11,502 nucleotides of DNA from Thermaceae bacterium (GCA_027023345.1 JALVVO010000131.1:1-11502), one strand, 5' to 3'. Shown: positions 1 to 9,596, counted from the stretch's first letter. Notes: generated by a model not told the origin, from the sequence alone. Numbers and translations are program-made.

Positions 1-1
1 G

Positions 2-2257
2 CCCCACGCCGCCCTGGTGGAGGCGCTCCGCCCCCACCTCGACCGGATCCGTCGGCTCCCCGAGGAGCTCAGGTCCGAGCTCGCCCGGCTCCTGCCCGAG
101 CTCGGCGCTCCCGCCGGCGCGCCCCTCACCGAACCCGAGGCCCGGGTGCGCTTCTTCGAGGCGCTGGCCCAGGCGCTGGCCGCGCTCGCCCGGGTCGGGG
201 TCCTCGACGCCCTGGAGAACGCCGACCCCGCCTTCCTCGCCTTCCTCCCCTACCTCCTAAGGCGCAGCCGAACGCTCCCGATCCGCTGGCTGATCACCAG
301 CCGGAACCCGCCGCCGGCGGCGTGGACCGCCGAGGGGCTGGTCGAGGCGGTGGAGCTCGGCCCTTTGAGCCCGAGGGGGGTCGAGCGGCTGATCGAGGCC
401 CTCTCGGGCCGGCCCTCCGGCCGCTTCGCCGCCCGGCTCTACCAGGCCACCGGCGGCAACCCCCGCTTCGTGCTCGAGACCCTGAAGGACCTCTTCGCGA
501 GCGGCGAGCTTCAGGCCGGTCCCGAGGGCTGGTCTACCCCCTACGACAAGAGCCCCGACTACCTCGAGCTCCACCTCCCCCGCTCGGTGCGGGAGGCCCT
601 GCTCCGGCGCTGGCACGAGCTGAGCCCGGAGGCGATCCGGGTGGTGCGCCTCTTGCTCCTGGCCCGAAGCCCCGCCGACGTCGAGCTCGTCGCCCGGGCG
701 CTGGCCATGGACGAGCCGGTCGCCGCCGCCGCCCTCATCGAGGCCGAGCGGGCGGGGCTCGTGATCCGAAGCGGGAACGGCTACCTGCCCCGCTACCCCG
801 AGCTCGCCGAGCAGATCCCCGAGCCCCTGGCCCGGACCCTCCACCGCCGCTGGGCGGCGGCGCTCTCGGAGACCGGCGGCCACCCCCTGCTGGTCGCCGA
901 GCACCTGGCCGCCGGCGGCCGGAGCGGGGCCGCCGGGGCCGCCTATCTGGAGGCGGCCCGGGCCGCCCGCCGGGGCCCCCACCCGGCGGCGGCGGTGGTC
1001 CTCTACCGCCGGGCCGAGCGCCACCTCGACCTCACCGAGCCCGAGCGCTACCGCGTGACCCTCGAGCGGCTCGAGCTCGAGACCGAGCTCGGGCGGGACA
1101 CCCTGGACGCCCTCCTCGAGCTCGGCCCCCCGCCCGAGCCCGACCCCGCGCTGGAGGCCCGCTGGCGGCTCGCCGTCGCGGAGGCGGCCTTGAAGAAGGG
1201 CCGCTTCGACCTCGCCCGCGAGCACGCCGAGGCCACGCTCGCGCGCTCCCCGGGCGAGTCCCCCCGGGCCCGCGCCCGTTTCCTGCTCGCCTGGGTGGAG
1301 TACCGCGCCGGCGACCCCTGGCGGCAGCGCGAGCACCTCGAGGCCGCCCTCGAGGCCTTCGAGAAGGCCGGGGACCATCGGGGCGCCTGCCGGGTGCGGC
1401 GCAACCTCGCCGCCCTCGCCTTCCGGCTCGGCGACCCCGAGGAGGGCGAGCGCCACCAGCGGATCATCCTCGAGACCCTCGCCCGCCACCCCGACCCGGT
1501 GACCCGCCGCCGGGTCTGGGCCGACCGCCTCACCGGCCGCTGGCTCCACCGCGACTACTACGGCGCGCTCGCGGGCGCCCGACGGCTCCTCGCCGAGGCC
1601 CGCCGGAGCGCCGACCTGGTGGCCCAGATGGACGCGCTCGAGCTCATCGGCCTCGCCGAGTGGAAGATCGGCCGTGCCGGGGAAGCGCTCCACGCCTTCG
1701 ACCAGGGGCTCGAGCTCGCCCGCGCGGTGGAGAGCCCCCGCGAGCTCGCCCTCTTCCAGTCGGAGCGGGCGCTCGCGCTCATGGCGCTGGCCCGGTACGG
1801 CGACGCCGAGGCGGCCCTCTCAGAGGCCCGGGCCCTCATGGAGGAGCTCGGCGACCGGGCCAAGATCGGCCACGTCTACGCCGCCTACGGCGAGCTCCAC
1901 CTCCGCCGCGGGAAGCCGGAGGAGGCGGTGCCTTGGCTGGAGCGGGCGGTCCGCCACTGGGAGGACCGGGGCGAGGGCGGGCACGCCGCCCGCGCCCACG
2001 CCCTCCTCGCCCTGGCCCTCGCCGACGCCGACCCCGAGGCTGCCCGCGGGCACGCCCGCGCCGCCCGCGCCCACGCCGACGCCTGGCGGACCGGGGTCCC
2101 CGAGCGCCTCCTGGTCTACGCCGTCTACGCCCGCCTCTTCCCTGAGGCCCGAAGGGAGGCCGAGGACCTCCTCGCCGAGGAGGCCGCCCGGCTCCCCCCC
2201 GAGCTCCGCCCCTATCACCGCCGGACCCTCGCCGCCCGGCTTGTGACGGCGGGGTGA
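2..2257 (+). CDS. STAND/AAA-type ATPase with TPR-like repeats, 5'-truncated
   Basis: The frame is open to the window edge; the first internal start is a GTG at 17, but coding clearly continues upstream. Residue numbers below count from that GTG. The visible N-terminal part (res 1-60) resembles the linker between Walker A and Walker B in MalT/AfsR/adenylate-cyclase-associated ATPases. A Walker B-like segment, GVLDALENADP, lies at res 61-71, a sensor-I-like WLITSR at 91-96, and the TGGNP motif typical of this family at 145-149. A winged-helix-like stretch (about 185-260) follows, and from about 305 to the end there are Ala/Leu/Arg-rich helical repeats consistent with TPRs. Walker A and any N-terminal effector domain (for example a BTAD/SARP DNA-binding domain) would lie outside the window. 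Such proteins are usually signal-responsive regulators whose TPRs bind ligand or partner; that role is inferred. The usual second acidic residue of Walker B is Ala here. No terminator is visible downstream. Confidence 0.75.
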   Translation, partial: PHAALVEALRPHLDRIRRLPEELRSELARLLPELGAPAGAPLTEPEARVRFFEALAQALAALARVGVLDALENADPAFLAFLPYLLRRSRTLPIRWLITSRNPPPAAWTAEGLVEAVELGPLSPRGVERLIEALSGRPSGRFAARLYQATGGNPRFVLETLKDLFASGELQAGPEGWSTPYDKSPDYLELHLPRSVREALLRRWHELSPEAIRVVRLLLLARSPADVELVARALAMDEPVAAAALIEAERAGLVIRSGNGYLPRYPELAEQIPEPLARTLHRRWAAALSETGGHPLLVAEHLAAGGRSGAAGAAYLEAARAARRGPHPAAAVVLYRRAERHLDLTEPERYRVTLERLELETELGRDTLDALLELGPPPEPDPALEARWRLAVAEAALKKGRFDLAREHAEATLARSPGESPRARARFLLAWVEYRAGDPWRQREHLEAALEAFEKAGDHRGACRVRRNLAALAFRLGDPEEGERHQRIILETLARHPDPVTRRRVWADRLTGRWLHRDYYGALAGARRLLAEARRSADLVAQMDALELIGLAEWKIGRAGEALHAFDQGLELARAVESPRELALFQSERALALMALARYGDAEAALSEARALMEELGDRAKIGHVYAAYGELHLRRGKPEEAVPWLERAVRHWEDRGEGGHAARAHALLALALADADPEAARGHARAARAHADAWRTGVPERLLVYAVYARLFPEARREAEDLLAEEAARLPPELRPYHRRTLAARLVTAG

Positions 2258-2281
2258 CGCCTTCCCCCCTAGCCTCGGGAC

Positions 2282-2457
2282 GTGAAGCCGAGACGCCGCG
2301 ACTGGAGGTTCGAGGTCACCATCGTCGAACCCGAGCCCGGCCGGCTGGAGGTCCGGGTCCGCCCGGAGGACGAGCCCGAGCGAAGGCTCGAGAGCCTGGA
2401 GGAGCTCTACCGCTACCTGCTCGAGCGGCTCCGCTTCGACCCCGGGCGGCTCCTCAC

Positions 2458-2461
<4 letters not shown>
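2282..2461 (+). CDS. Small hypothetical protein (59 aa) downstream of the STAND ATPase
   Basis: A GTG start at 2282 opens a 59-codon frame ending in TAA at 2459-2461. It begins 24 bp after the stop of the ATPase gene, with no clear Shine-Dalgarno. The product is highly charged and starts with a basic MKPRRRDW segment. A short strand-like region (FEVTIVEP, then RLEVRVRP) follows, and then an amphipathic helix-like segment (ESLEELYRYLLERLRF, about res 38-53). There is no signal peptide, membrane segment or cysteine. Codon use is the GC-ending pattern of the neighbours, and the predicted strand-strand-helix order looks like a real small domain. Its position suggests co-expression with the ATPase, perhaps as a small partner, but that is inference. 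The stop overlaps the leuA stop on the other strand by 4 bp. I do not recognise the family. Confidence 0.55.
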
Positions 2462-4992
<2,531 letters not shown>

Positions 4993-4996
<4 letters not shown>

Positions 4997-5511
4997 ACGG
5001 CCTCCCTTCGGGCTCTAAGTTTAATCACCCGCTCGCCCCGGTCCATCGCCACCGCACCGGTGCGCATCGTCTCCAGCACGCCGTAGTTTGAAAGCTCCTC
5101 CAAGAAGCGGTCGATCTTGGCCGGGTGGCCGGTCACCTCGAAGGTGAGGGCGTGCCGGGCGACGTCCACGATCTGGGCCCGGAAGGCCTCGGCGATCTCC
5201 TTGAGCTCGATCCGCTCCTCGATCCCCTCGACCCGGACCTTGACCAGGGCGAGCTCGCGCTCGAGCCGGGGCCCCTCGTGGTCCACCACCTTGAGGACCT
5301 CGATCAGACGGTTGAGCTGCTTCTCCACCTGCTCGAGGGTGCGGTCGTCGCCCTCGACCACGAAGGAGATCCGGCTCACCCCCGGCAGGTGGGTCCGGCC
5401 CACCGCGAGCGAGTCGATGTTGAAACCCCGGCGGGCGAACATCGAGGTGATGCGGGTGAGCACCCGCGGGTGGTCCTCGACCAGGACGCTGATCACGTGC
5501 CGCTGCTTCAT
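4993..5511 (-). CDS. ilvN: Acetolactate synthase small (regulatory) subunit
   Basis: This is the regulatory subunit of acetohydroxyacid synthase. It activates IlvB and confers feedback inhibition by branched-chain amino acids. The 172-aa protein begins with an ACT domain (about res 4-78), including the typical VLVEDHPRVLTRIT and RRGFNIDSLAVG segments. The second domain runs from about res 84 to the end (ERELALVKV through the FLEELSNYGVLE segment), as in IlvH/IlvN of the usual size. The frame stays open upstream of the chosen start, but that extra stretch is only a shadow of ilvB. The ATG at 5511 starts the conserved MKQRHVISVLVED N-terminus, has GAGGAGG seven bases upstream, and overlaps the ilvB stop by 4 bp (ATGA). 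The stop likewise overlaps the ilvC start. Confidence 0.96.
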
Positions 5512-7190
5512 GAGCGCGCCTCCTCGGGGGGTTCGGTGATCATGTCCTCGGTGCTGCCGCCGGCGGGGATCATGGGGAAGACCCCCTCCTCGGCCTTGAC
5601 CCGGAACTCGGCGAGGACCGGGCCCGGCTCCCCGAGGACCCGCTCCACCGCGTCCTCGACCTCCTCCCGGCGCTCGACCCGGAAGGCGGGGATGCCGTAG
5701 GCCTCGGCGAGCTTGACGAAGTCGGGGTTGGAGTCGGCGAGGAAGACCTCGCTGTAGCGGTCCTCGTAGAAGAGGTCCTGCCACTGGCGCACCATGCCGA
5801 GAAAGCCGTTATTCAAAAGCACGATCTTGACCGGCAGGCGGTACTTGCTGACGGTGGCGAGCTCCTGCAGGGTCATCTGGAAGGAACCGTCGCCGTCGAA
5901 GAGGAGCACGGTCTCCCCCGGTCTTGCCACCTGGGCCCCGATCGAGGCCGGGAGGCCGAAGCCCATCGTGCCGAGCCCCCCCGAGGTCAGAAAGCTCCGG
6001 GGCTTTTTCACGGGGTAGAACTGGGCGGCGAACATCTGGTGCTGGCCCACGCCTGTCACCACCACCGCCTCGCCCCCGGTGGCCTCCCCGAAGGCCCGGA
6101 TCACCGCCTGGCTCCTGAGCTCCCCGTCGTCGGGGAAGGGCAGCGGGTTCTCCGCCTGCCAGGCGCGGATCCGCCGCCACCAGGGTTCGATCTTTAGGGG
6201 ACCCGCTCCCTCGGCGAGGCGCTCGGCGACCCAGGCCGCGTCCCCCACCACCGGGATCTGGGCCTCGATCACCTTGCCGATGTCGGCGGGTTCGATGTTG
6301 ACGTGGATCAGGGTCTTGAGGTTGGGGGCGAAGCGCTCGACGTCGCCGGTGACCCGGTCGTCGAAGCGGAGCCCGATCCCCAGGATCAGGTCGGCCTCGT
6401 GGATCGCCCGGTTCGCGGCCACGGTGCCGTGCATCCCCGGCATGCCGAGGTAGTGGGGATCGTCTGCGGCCACCACCCCGAGGCCCTGGAGGGTGGCGAC
6501 CGCCGGGATCCCGGTGCGCTCGACGAAGCGCCGGATGGGATCCGCGGCGTGCTGGGCCCCGCCCCCCACCATCAGGACCGGCCGCTCGGCGGCGGAGAGG
6601 GCGGCGAGCGCCCGCTCGATCTGCCGCGGGTGCCCCTTGTAGGTGGGCCGGTAGCCGGGGAGGTCCACCTGCTCGGGGAAGTCGCCGGTGAACGCGTCGT
6701 TTTGCACGTCCTTCGGGAGGTCGATGAGCACCGGGCCCGGTCGCCCGGTGCGGGCGATGTGGAAGGCCTCCTTCACCACCCGGGGCAGGTCGTTGACGTC
6801 GGCGACCAGGTAGTTGTGCTTGGTGATCGGCATGGTGACCCCGGTGACGTCGGCCTCCTGGAAGGCGTCGGTCCCCACCGCGGTGGTGGGCACCTGGCCG
6901 GTGACGGCGACGAGCGGGGTCGCGTCCATCATCGCGTCGGCGAGCGCGGTGGTGAGGTTCAAGGCCCCGGGTCCGCTGGTGGCGAAGACCACCCCCACCC
7001 GGCCGCTGGCCCGGGCGTAGGCGGTGGCCGCGTGCCCCGCGCCTTGCTCGTGCCGGGTGAGGATGTGCCGGAGCTCCTTGCGGTGGTAGAGCGCGTCGTA
7101 GACCGGCATGATCGCGCCCCCGGGGTGGCCGAAGATTACCTCGACCCCCTCCCGCACGAGCGCCTCCAAAAGTACCTCTGCTCCCGTCAT
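5508..7190 (-). CDS. ilvB: Acetolactate synthase large (catalytic) subunit
   Basis: The catalytic subunit of acetohydroxyacid synthase is a ThDP/FAD/Mg2+ enzyme that condenses two pyruvates, or pyruvate with 2-ketobutyrate. The 560-aa length is typical. The N-terminal PYR domain carries the ThDP-activating glutamate E48 in RHEQGAGHAA, then ATSGPGALNLTT and QEADVTGVTMPITKHNY. The middle FAD-binding domain has LGMPGMHGTVAAN (248-260) and GLRFDDRVTG. The C-terminal PP domain has the ThDP/metal motif GDGS (433-436) through NN (460-461). The ATG at 7190 has a strong AGGGAGG at 7197-7203, which directly abuts the U-tract of the upstream attenuator. As first structural gene of the operon it is directly controlled by the leader at 7203-7338. 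The stop overlaps the ilvN start (ATGA). Confidence 0.97.
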   Translation of the reverse strand: MTGAEVLLEALVREGVEVIFGHPGGAIMPVYDALYHRKELRHILTRHEQGAGHAATAYARASGRVGVVFATSGPGALNLTTALADAMMDATPLVAVTGQVPTTAVGTDAFQEADVTGVTMPITKHNYLVADVNDLPRVVKEAFHIARTGRPGPVLIDLPKDVQNDAFTGDFPEQVDLPGYRPTYKGHPRQIERALAALSAAERPVLMVGGGAQHAADPIRRFVERTGIPAVATLQGLGVVAADDPHYLGMPGMHGTVAANRAIHEADLILGIGLRFDDRVTGDVERFAPNLKTLIHVNIEPADIGKVIEAQIPVVGDAAWVAERLAEGAGPLKIEPWWRRIRAWQAENPLPFPDDGELRSQAVIRAFGEATGGEAVVVTGVGQHQMFAAQFYPVKKPRSFLTSGGLGTMGFGLPASIGAQVARPGETVLLFDGDGSFQMTLQELATVSKYRLPVKIVLLNNGFLGMVRQWQDLFYEDRYSEVFLADSNPDFVKLAEAYGIPAFRVERREEVEDAVERVLGEPGPVLAEFRVKAEEGVFPMIPAGGSTEDMITEPPEEARS

Positions 7191-7196
7191 CTCCCG

Positions 7197-7203
7197 CCTC
7201 CCT
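7197..7203 (-). promoter_or_regulatory. Ribosome binding site of ilvB
   Basis: AGGGAGG on the minus strand, six bases before the ilvB ATG. It lies immediately after the T-run of the attenuator, so it is transcribed only when RNA polymerase reads through. It fixes the ilvB start. Confidence 0.85.
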
Positions 7204-7240
7204 AAAACGAAAGGCCCCCGGGCTTTTTTCCCGGGGGCCT
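7203..7240 (-). terminator. Intrinsic terminator (attenuator) in the ilvB leader
   Basis: On the minus strand, AGGCCCCCGGG (7240-7230) and CCCGGGGGCCT (7222-7212) form a perfect 11-bp GC-rich stem with a 7-base AAAAAAG loop. It is followed by TTTCGTTTT, an interrupted U-tract. It lies 12 bases upstream of ilvB and 14 bases downstream of the leader-peptide stop. That is the position of an attenuator rather than an end-of-operon terminator, since the strong promoter at 7346-7374 lies upstream and the ilv genes lie downstream. Confidence 0.85.
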
Positions 7241-7282
7241 GGGATGCCGCTTTGCTACGCGCGCGCCTCCCCCGCCCCCGGG
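7212..7282 (-). promoter_or_regulatory. Putative antiterminator pairing in the ilv leader
   Basis: CCCGGGGGC at 7282-7274 on the minus strand (last base of leader codon 18 to codon 21) is exactly complementary to GCCCCCGGG at 7238-7230, inside the 5' arm of the terminator. The 9-bp alternative helix is mutually exclusive with the 11-bp terminator. A ribosome stalled early in the branched-chain run would leave this segment free, while one translating through would mask it. The pairing is seen directly in sequence; the mechanism is inferred from ilv and leu attenuators of other bacteria. A ribosome held at the last Ile codon (16) would partly cover the segment, so early stalls should be more effective. 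Confidence 0.6.
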
Positions 7283-7335
7283 CCGGAAATAAGGACTAGG
7301 CCTAGGACGAGGGAAAAAACGCTCGCGGGCGACAT
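7255..7335 (-). CDS. ilvBNC-leuA operon leader peptide (26 aa)
   Basis: A 26-codon frame runs from ATG at 7335 to TAG at 7255, between a consensus promoter and an intrinsic terminator. Residues 6-16 read VFSLVLGLVLI: eight of eleven are Val, Leu or Ile, the very products of the operon downstream. Several of these use AT-rich codons (GTT, two CTA, CTT, ATT) that look rare among the neighbouring genes, which prefer C- or G-ending codons. Slow decoding of such codons would sharpen sensing of charged tRNA. The C-terminal part (GPGAGEARA) mostly reflects the GC-rich antiterminator segment. No Shine-Dalgarno precedes the ATG, and the -10 box is only 10 bases upstream, so the start is likely leaderless. 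The protein itself probably has no function apart from its translation, and it plays the role that ilvL plays in enterobacteria. Confidence 0.82.
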   Translation of the reverse strand: MSPASVFSLVLGLVLISGPGAGEARA

Positions 7336-7345
7336 CTTACGGGCG

Positions 7346-7374
7346 ATTGTAGTGGCCGCCCCCACGGCCGTCAA
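7346..7374 (-). promoter_or_regulatory. Sigma-70-type promoter of the ilv leader/operon
   Basis: On the minus strand, TTGACG (7374-7369) and TACAAT (7351-7346) are separated by exactly 17 bp, each matching the sigma-70 consensus at five of six positions. The predicted transcription start is about 7338-7339, only 3-4 bases before the leader-peptide ATG. The -35 box begins three bases after the stop of the upstream permease gene. The spacer contains an inverted GGCCGtgggggCGGCC-like sequence that could be incidental or an operator. Confidence 0.82.
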
Positions 7375-7376
7375 GC

Positions 7377-8546
7377 CTAGTTGCGGAAGACGACCTCCTC
7401 CCGACGGAAGGCGAGGGCGGCGAAGAAGAGCGCGACGGCGGCGTAGACCAGGGTCGAGCCCCAGGCGAGCACGTAGGCCAGAAGGTCGGCGCGGGCGCGG
7501 AGCACGGCGTCCAGAAGCATCATCGGACCGGCCACCGGGATCAGGTAGAGGAGCGGACCGGGCTCGAGGAAGCTCGAGGCCATGCCCAAAAGCACCGCCG
7601 GGAGGACCAGCACCATGTACAAAAACCCCATGTAGGTCTGGGCCTCGCGGTAGGTCTTGGCGAACATCCCGAGGAAGATCATCACCCCCACCGCGAAGGC
7701 GGCGAAGAGCACGCCGGTGACGAGGGAGGCGAAAAGCGCCTCGGCCCCGAGCCGGAAGGAGAGCGTCGCCGCCCCGCCGCCGGGGAGCTCCGCGGCTCGC
7801 TCGAGCAGGAGCCAGCCCCCGAGCATGAGCCCGCCGACGCCGCTCGCGGTGGAAAGAAGCGCGGCCACCATCGCCGCCCCCGCCTTGCCGAGGAGGATGG
7901 CCCCGGTCGGGGCAGGCACGGCGAGGAGGACCTCGAGGGTGCCCCGCTCCTTCTCCCCGGCGGTGGCGTCCGAGACCACCGGCATCGCCCCGGTGAGGAT
8001 GAACATGAGGAGCATCATCGGCACCAGGAAGCCGAAGATCCCGGCCTCCCGCGCCTCCGGCGGAGAGACGTCCTTGACCTCCACCCGGAAGGGCTCGAGC
8101 ACCCCCGGATCCAGCCCCGCCGCCCGCAGGCGGGCCTCGACCAGGGCCGCCTTGTACCGCCCTAGCGCGTGCTCGATCCGCCCCTTTAGGACCTCGGCCT
8201 TCATCCCGCCCTGGGCCAGCGCCAGGTAGACCGCGACCCGGCCCTCCTCGTAGACGAGCCCGGCGTCGGCCCGCCCCTCGCGCGCGGCGGCCTCGGGATC
8301 GGGGTCGGGCACCACCACGAGCCCCACCTCCTTGAGCGCCTGCTCGAGCGCCTCCGGAGCGCCCCGGACCGCCACCCGCTGGGCCTCGGCGGCGGCCTGA
8401 CTGCTGAGCCGCTCCACCAGGTAGGAGGGGCCGAACATGAAAAGCGGCATCAAGACGAGCGGCAGGACGACCTGGTTGAGGAGCGCCCGGCGGTCGCGCA
8501 CGAAGCTGAGGAGCTCCTTCCAGAAGACGTTCAGGCTAGGCGGCAT
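7377..8546 (-). CDS. NatB-like ABC-2 family permease
   Basis: A 389-aa integral membrane protein of the size and layout of NatB (COG1668-type) permeases. An N-terminal membrane helix (about res 23-44) is followed by a large soluble, presumably external domain (about 50-165), then a block of about six hydrophobic segments (roughly 170-191, 222-249, 268-298, 306-328, 333-350, 356-380). The hallmark cytoplasmic loop, AGEKERGTLEVLLAVP, is at res 196-211. The ATG at 8546 overlaps the stop of the ATPase gene by 11 bp, and the frame open further upstream is a shadow of the ATPase. Substrate cannot be read from sequence: NatAB exports Na+, but relatives move drugs, peptides or lipids. It is the last gene before the ilv promoter, and no terminator separates them. 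Confidence 0.85.
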   Translation of the reverse strand: MPPSLNVFWKELLSFVRDRRALLNQVVLPLVLMPLFMFGPSYLVERLSSQAAAEAQRVAVRGAPEALEQALKEVGLVVVPDPDPEAAAREGRADAGLVYEEGRVAVYLALAQGGMKAEVLKGRIEHALGRYKAALVEARLRAAGLDPGVLEPFRVEVKDVSPPEAREAGIFGFLVPMMLLMFILTGAMPVVSDATAGEKERGTLEVLLAVPAPTGAILLGKAGAAMVAALLSTASGVGGLMLGGWLLLERAAELPGGGAATLSFRLGAEALFASLVTGVLFAAFAVGVMIFLGMFAKTYREAQTYMGFLYMVLVLPAVLLGMASSFLEPGPLLYLIPVAGPMMLLDAVLRARADLLAYVLAWGSTLVYAAVALFFAALAFRREEVVFRN

Positions 8547-9270
8547 CGGCGTCCACCTCCCGCACCGCCTGGATGAAGGCGTGCTCGAGCGTCCGCGCCT
8601 GGTAGCGGGCCTTGGCCTCCTCCAGGCTCCCCACGAAGACGAGCCGCCCCCGGTACAAGAACCCCACCCGGTCGGCGAGCTCCTCGGCCTCGGGGAGGAC
8701 GTGCGTCGAGTAGAGCACCGCCCGGCCGGCTCGCTTCTCCGCCTCCACCCGGTCCAAAAGCGCCCGGCGGGCGAAGACGTCGAGGGCGGCGGTGGGCTCG
8801 TCGAGGAGCAGCACCTCGGGGCGGTGCAAGAAGGCCCGGGCCACCAGGATCTTCTGGCGCATTCCGCTGGACATCGCCGCCACCTGGCGGGAGAGCGCCT
8901 CCCCCAGGTCGAAGTCGCGGTCGAACTCGGCGATCCGCGCCTCGAGCTCGGCCGGAGCAAGGCCATAGAACCGCCCGAAGAAGACGAGGTGCTCCCGGCC
9001 GGTCAGCCGCTCGTAGAGCCCCATCCCGCCGGTCACGTACCCCACCCGCCGGCGCACCGCCAGGGGCTTCTTGCGCGGGTCCGCCCCGGCGACCGAAAGC
9101 GTCTCGGCCTCCGAGCGCACCAACCCCAAGAGCGCCCGCAATGTGGTGGTCTTCCCCGCCCCGTTCGGCCCGAGGAGGGCGAAGACCTCGCCCGGCCGCA
9201 CCTCGAAGTCGAGGCCGAAGAGCACCGGGGTGCGGCCGTAGCGTTTCCTGAGCCCGCGGACCCGGATCAC
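8536..9270 (-). CDS. NatA-like ABC transporter ATP-binding protein
   Basis: A 244-aa ABC ATPase expected to power the adjacent NatB-like permease. Walker A is GPNGAGKTT (34-42), the signature segment SSGMRQ sits around 134-139, Walker B is LLLDEPT (154-160) and the H-loop His is H190 in STHV. The Q-loop position reads VGYVTGGMGLYERLT (76-90) with no glutamine, which fits NatA-type relatives, where this segment is typically variable. The start is GTG at 9270, overlapping the stop of the Spx/ArsC-like gene by 4 bp (GTGA), so translation is probably coupled to it. The C-terminal 25 residues are typical of the family's short tail. The ATPase role is clear; the exported substrate is unknown. Confidence 0.9.
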   Translation of the reverse strand: MIRVRGLRKRYGRTPVLFGLDFEVRPGEVFALLGPNGAGKTTTLRALLGLVRSEAETLSVAGADPRKKPLAVRRRVGYVTGGMGLYERLTGREHLVFFGRFYGLAPAELEARIAEFDRDFDLGEALSRQVAAMSSGMRQKILVARAFLHRPEVLLLDEPTAALDVFARRALLDRVEAEKRAGRAVLYSTHVLPEAEELADRVGFLYRGRLVFVGSLEEAKARYQARTLEHAFIQAVREVDADAA

Positions 9271-9596
9271 GAGAACAGGCTCTCCCAGTACTCGGGGTCG
9301 AAGCCCACCGCGTAGCGCCCGTCCTCGAAGACGAGGATCGGCCGGATCAGGAGGGCCGGGTCCTCGCGAATCGCGGCGAGCCAGGCCTCGGGGTCCTGCG
9401 CCTTGAGCTCCTTAAACCGCCGGTGCCGGCGGCGGAGGGCGCCGTCGCCGAACTCGGCGACGATCCGCCGGACAAGCGCCTCCGGCGGCGGCTCCTTGGT
9501 GTAGTCCACGAAGCGGTAGGCGATGCCGTGGGCGTCCAACCAGTCCCAGGCCTTCTGGCAGGTGCGGCAGCCCTTCTTGCAGTAGAAGGTGACCAC
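9267..9596 (-). CDS. Spx/ArsC (YffB)-family thioredoxin-fold protein
   Basis: A 109-aa protein with the N-terminal pattern of the ArsC/Spx/MgsR family: strand, then CKKGCRTCQKAWDWL with a CxxC (C10, C13) and an extra Cys at C6, followed by HGIAYRFVDY. The family's RPILV segment, with its Arg and cis-Pro, is at res 85-89, and VGF is at 97-99. The fold is confident; the activity (arsenate reductase, glutathione- or mycothiol-independent reductase, or RNA polymerase-binding regulator) is not. The central helical region is unusually basic (RRRHRRFK, 55-62), which is not typical of classical ArsC. It starts at GTG 9596, eight bases after the stop of the preceding small gene, with AGGGGG upstream. 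Its stop overlaps the ATPase start. Confidence 0.82.
   Translation of the reverse strand: MVTFYCKKGCRTCQKAWDWLDAHGIAYRFVDYTKEPPPEALVRRIVAEFGDGALRRRHRRFKELKAQDPEAWLAAIREDPALLIRPILVFEDGRYAVGFDPEYWESLFS

Noticed and set aside
257..2145. Long frames on both strands inside the STAND ATPase gene
   Set aside because: Their products are Pro/Arg/Gly/Ala-rich low-complexity shadows; only the frame from 2 to 2257 carries recognisable motifs.
2345..2400. Hairpin downstream of leuA (CGAGCC ... GGCTCG) as its terminator
   Set aside because: The stem is short, lies within the 59-codon frame on the other strand, and has no T-run after it.
6303..7205. 300-codon plus-strand frame opposite ilvB
   Set aside because: Antisense shadow of ilvB, with His/Gly/Val/Asp-rich composition and no motif or ribosome-binding site of note.
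7296..7305. CTAGGCCTAG palindrome in the leader as a repressor operator
   Set aside because: It is a perfect 10-bp palindrome, but it is formed by leader codons Leu-Gly-Leu and lacks flanking symmetry; a regulator site cannot be supported from one sequence.
7190..7338. T-box riboswitch in the ilv leader
   Set aside because: The leader is only about 150 nt and has no recognisable T-box sequence; the leader peptide explains the layout better.
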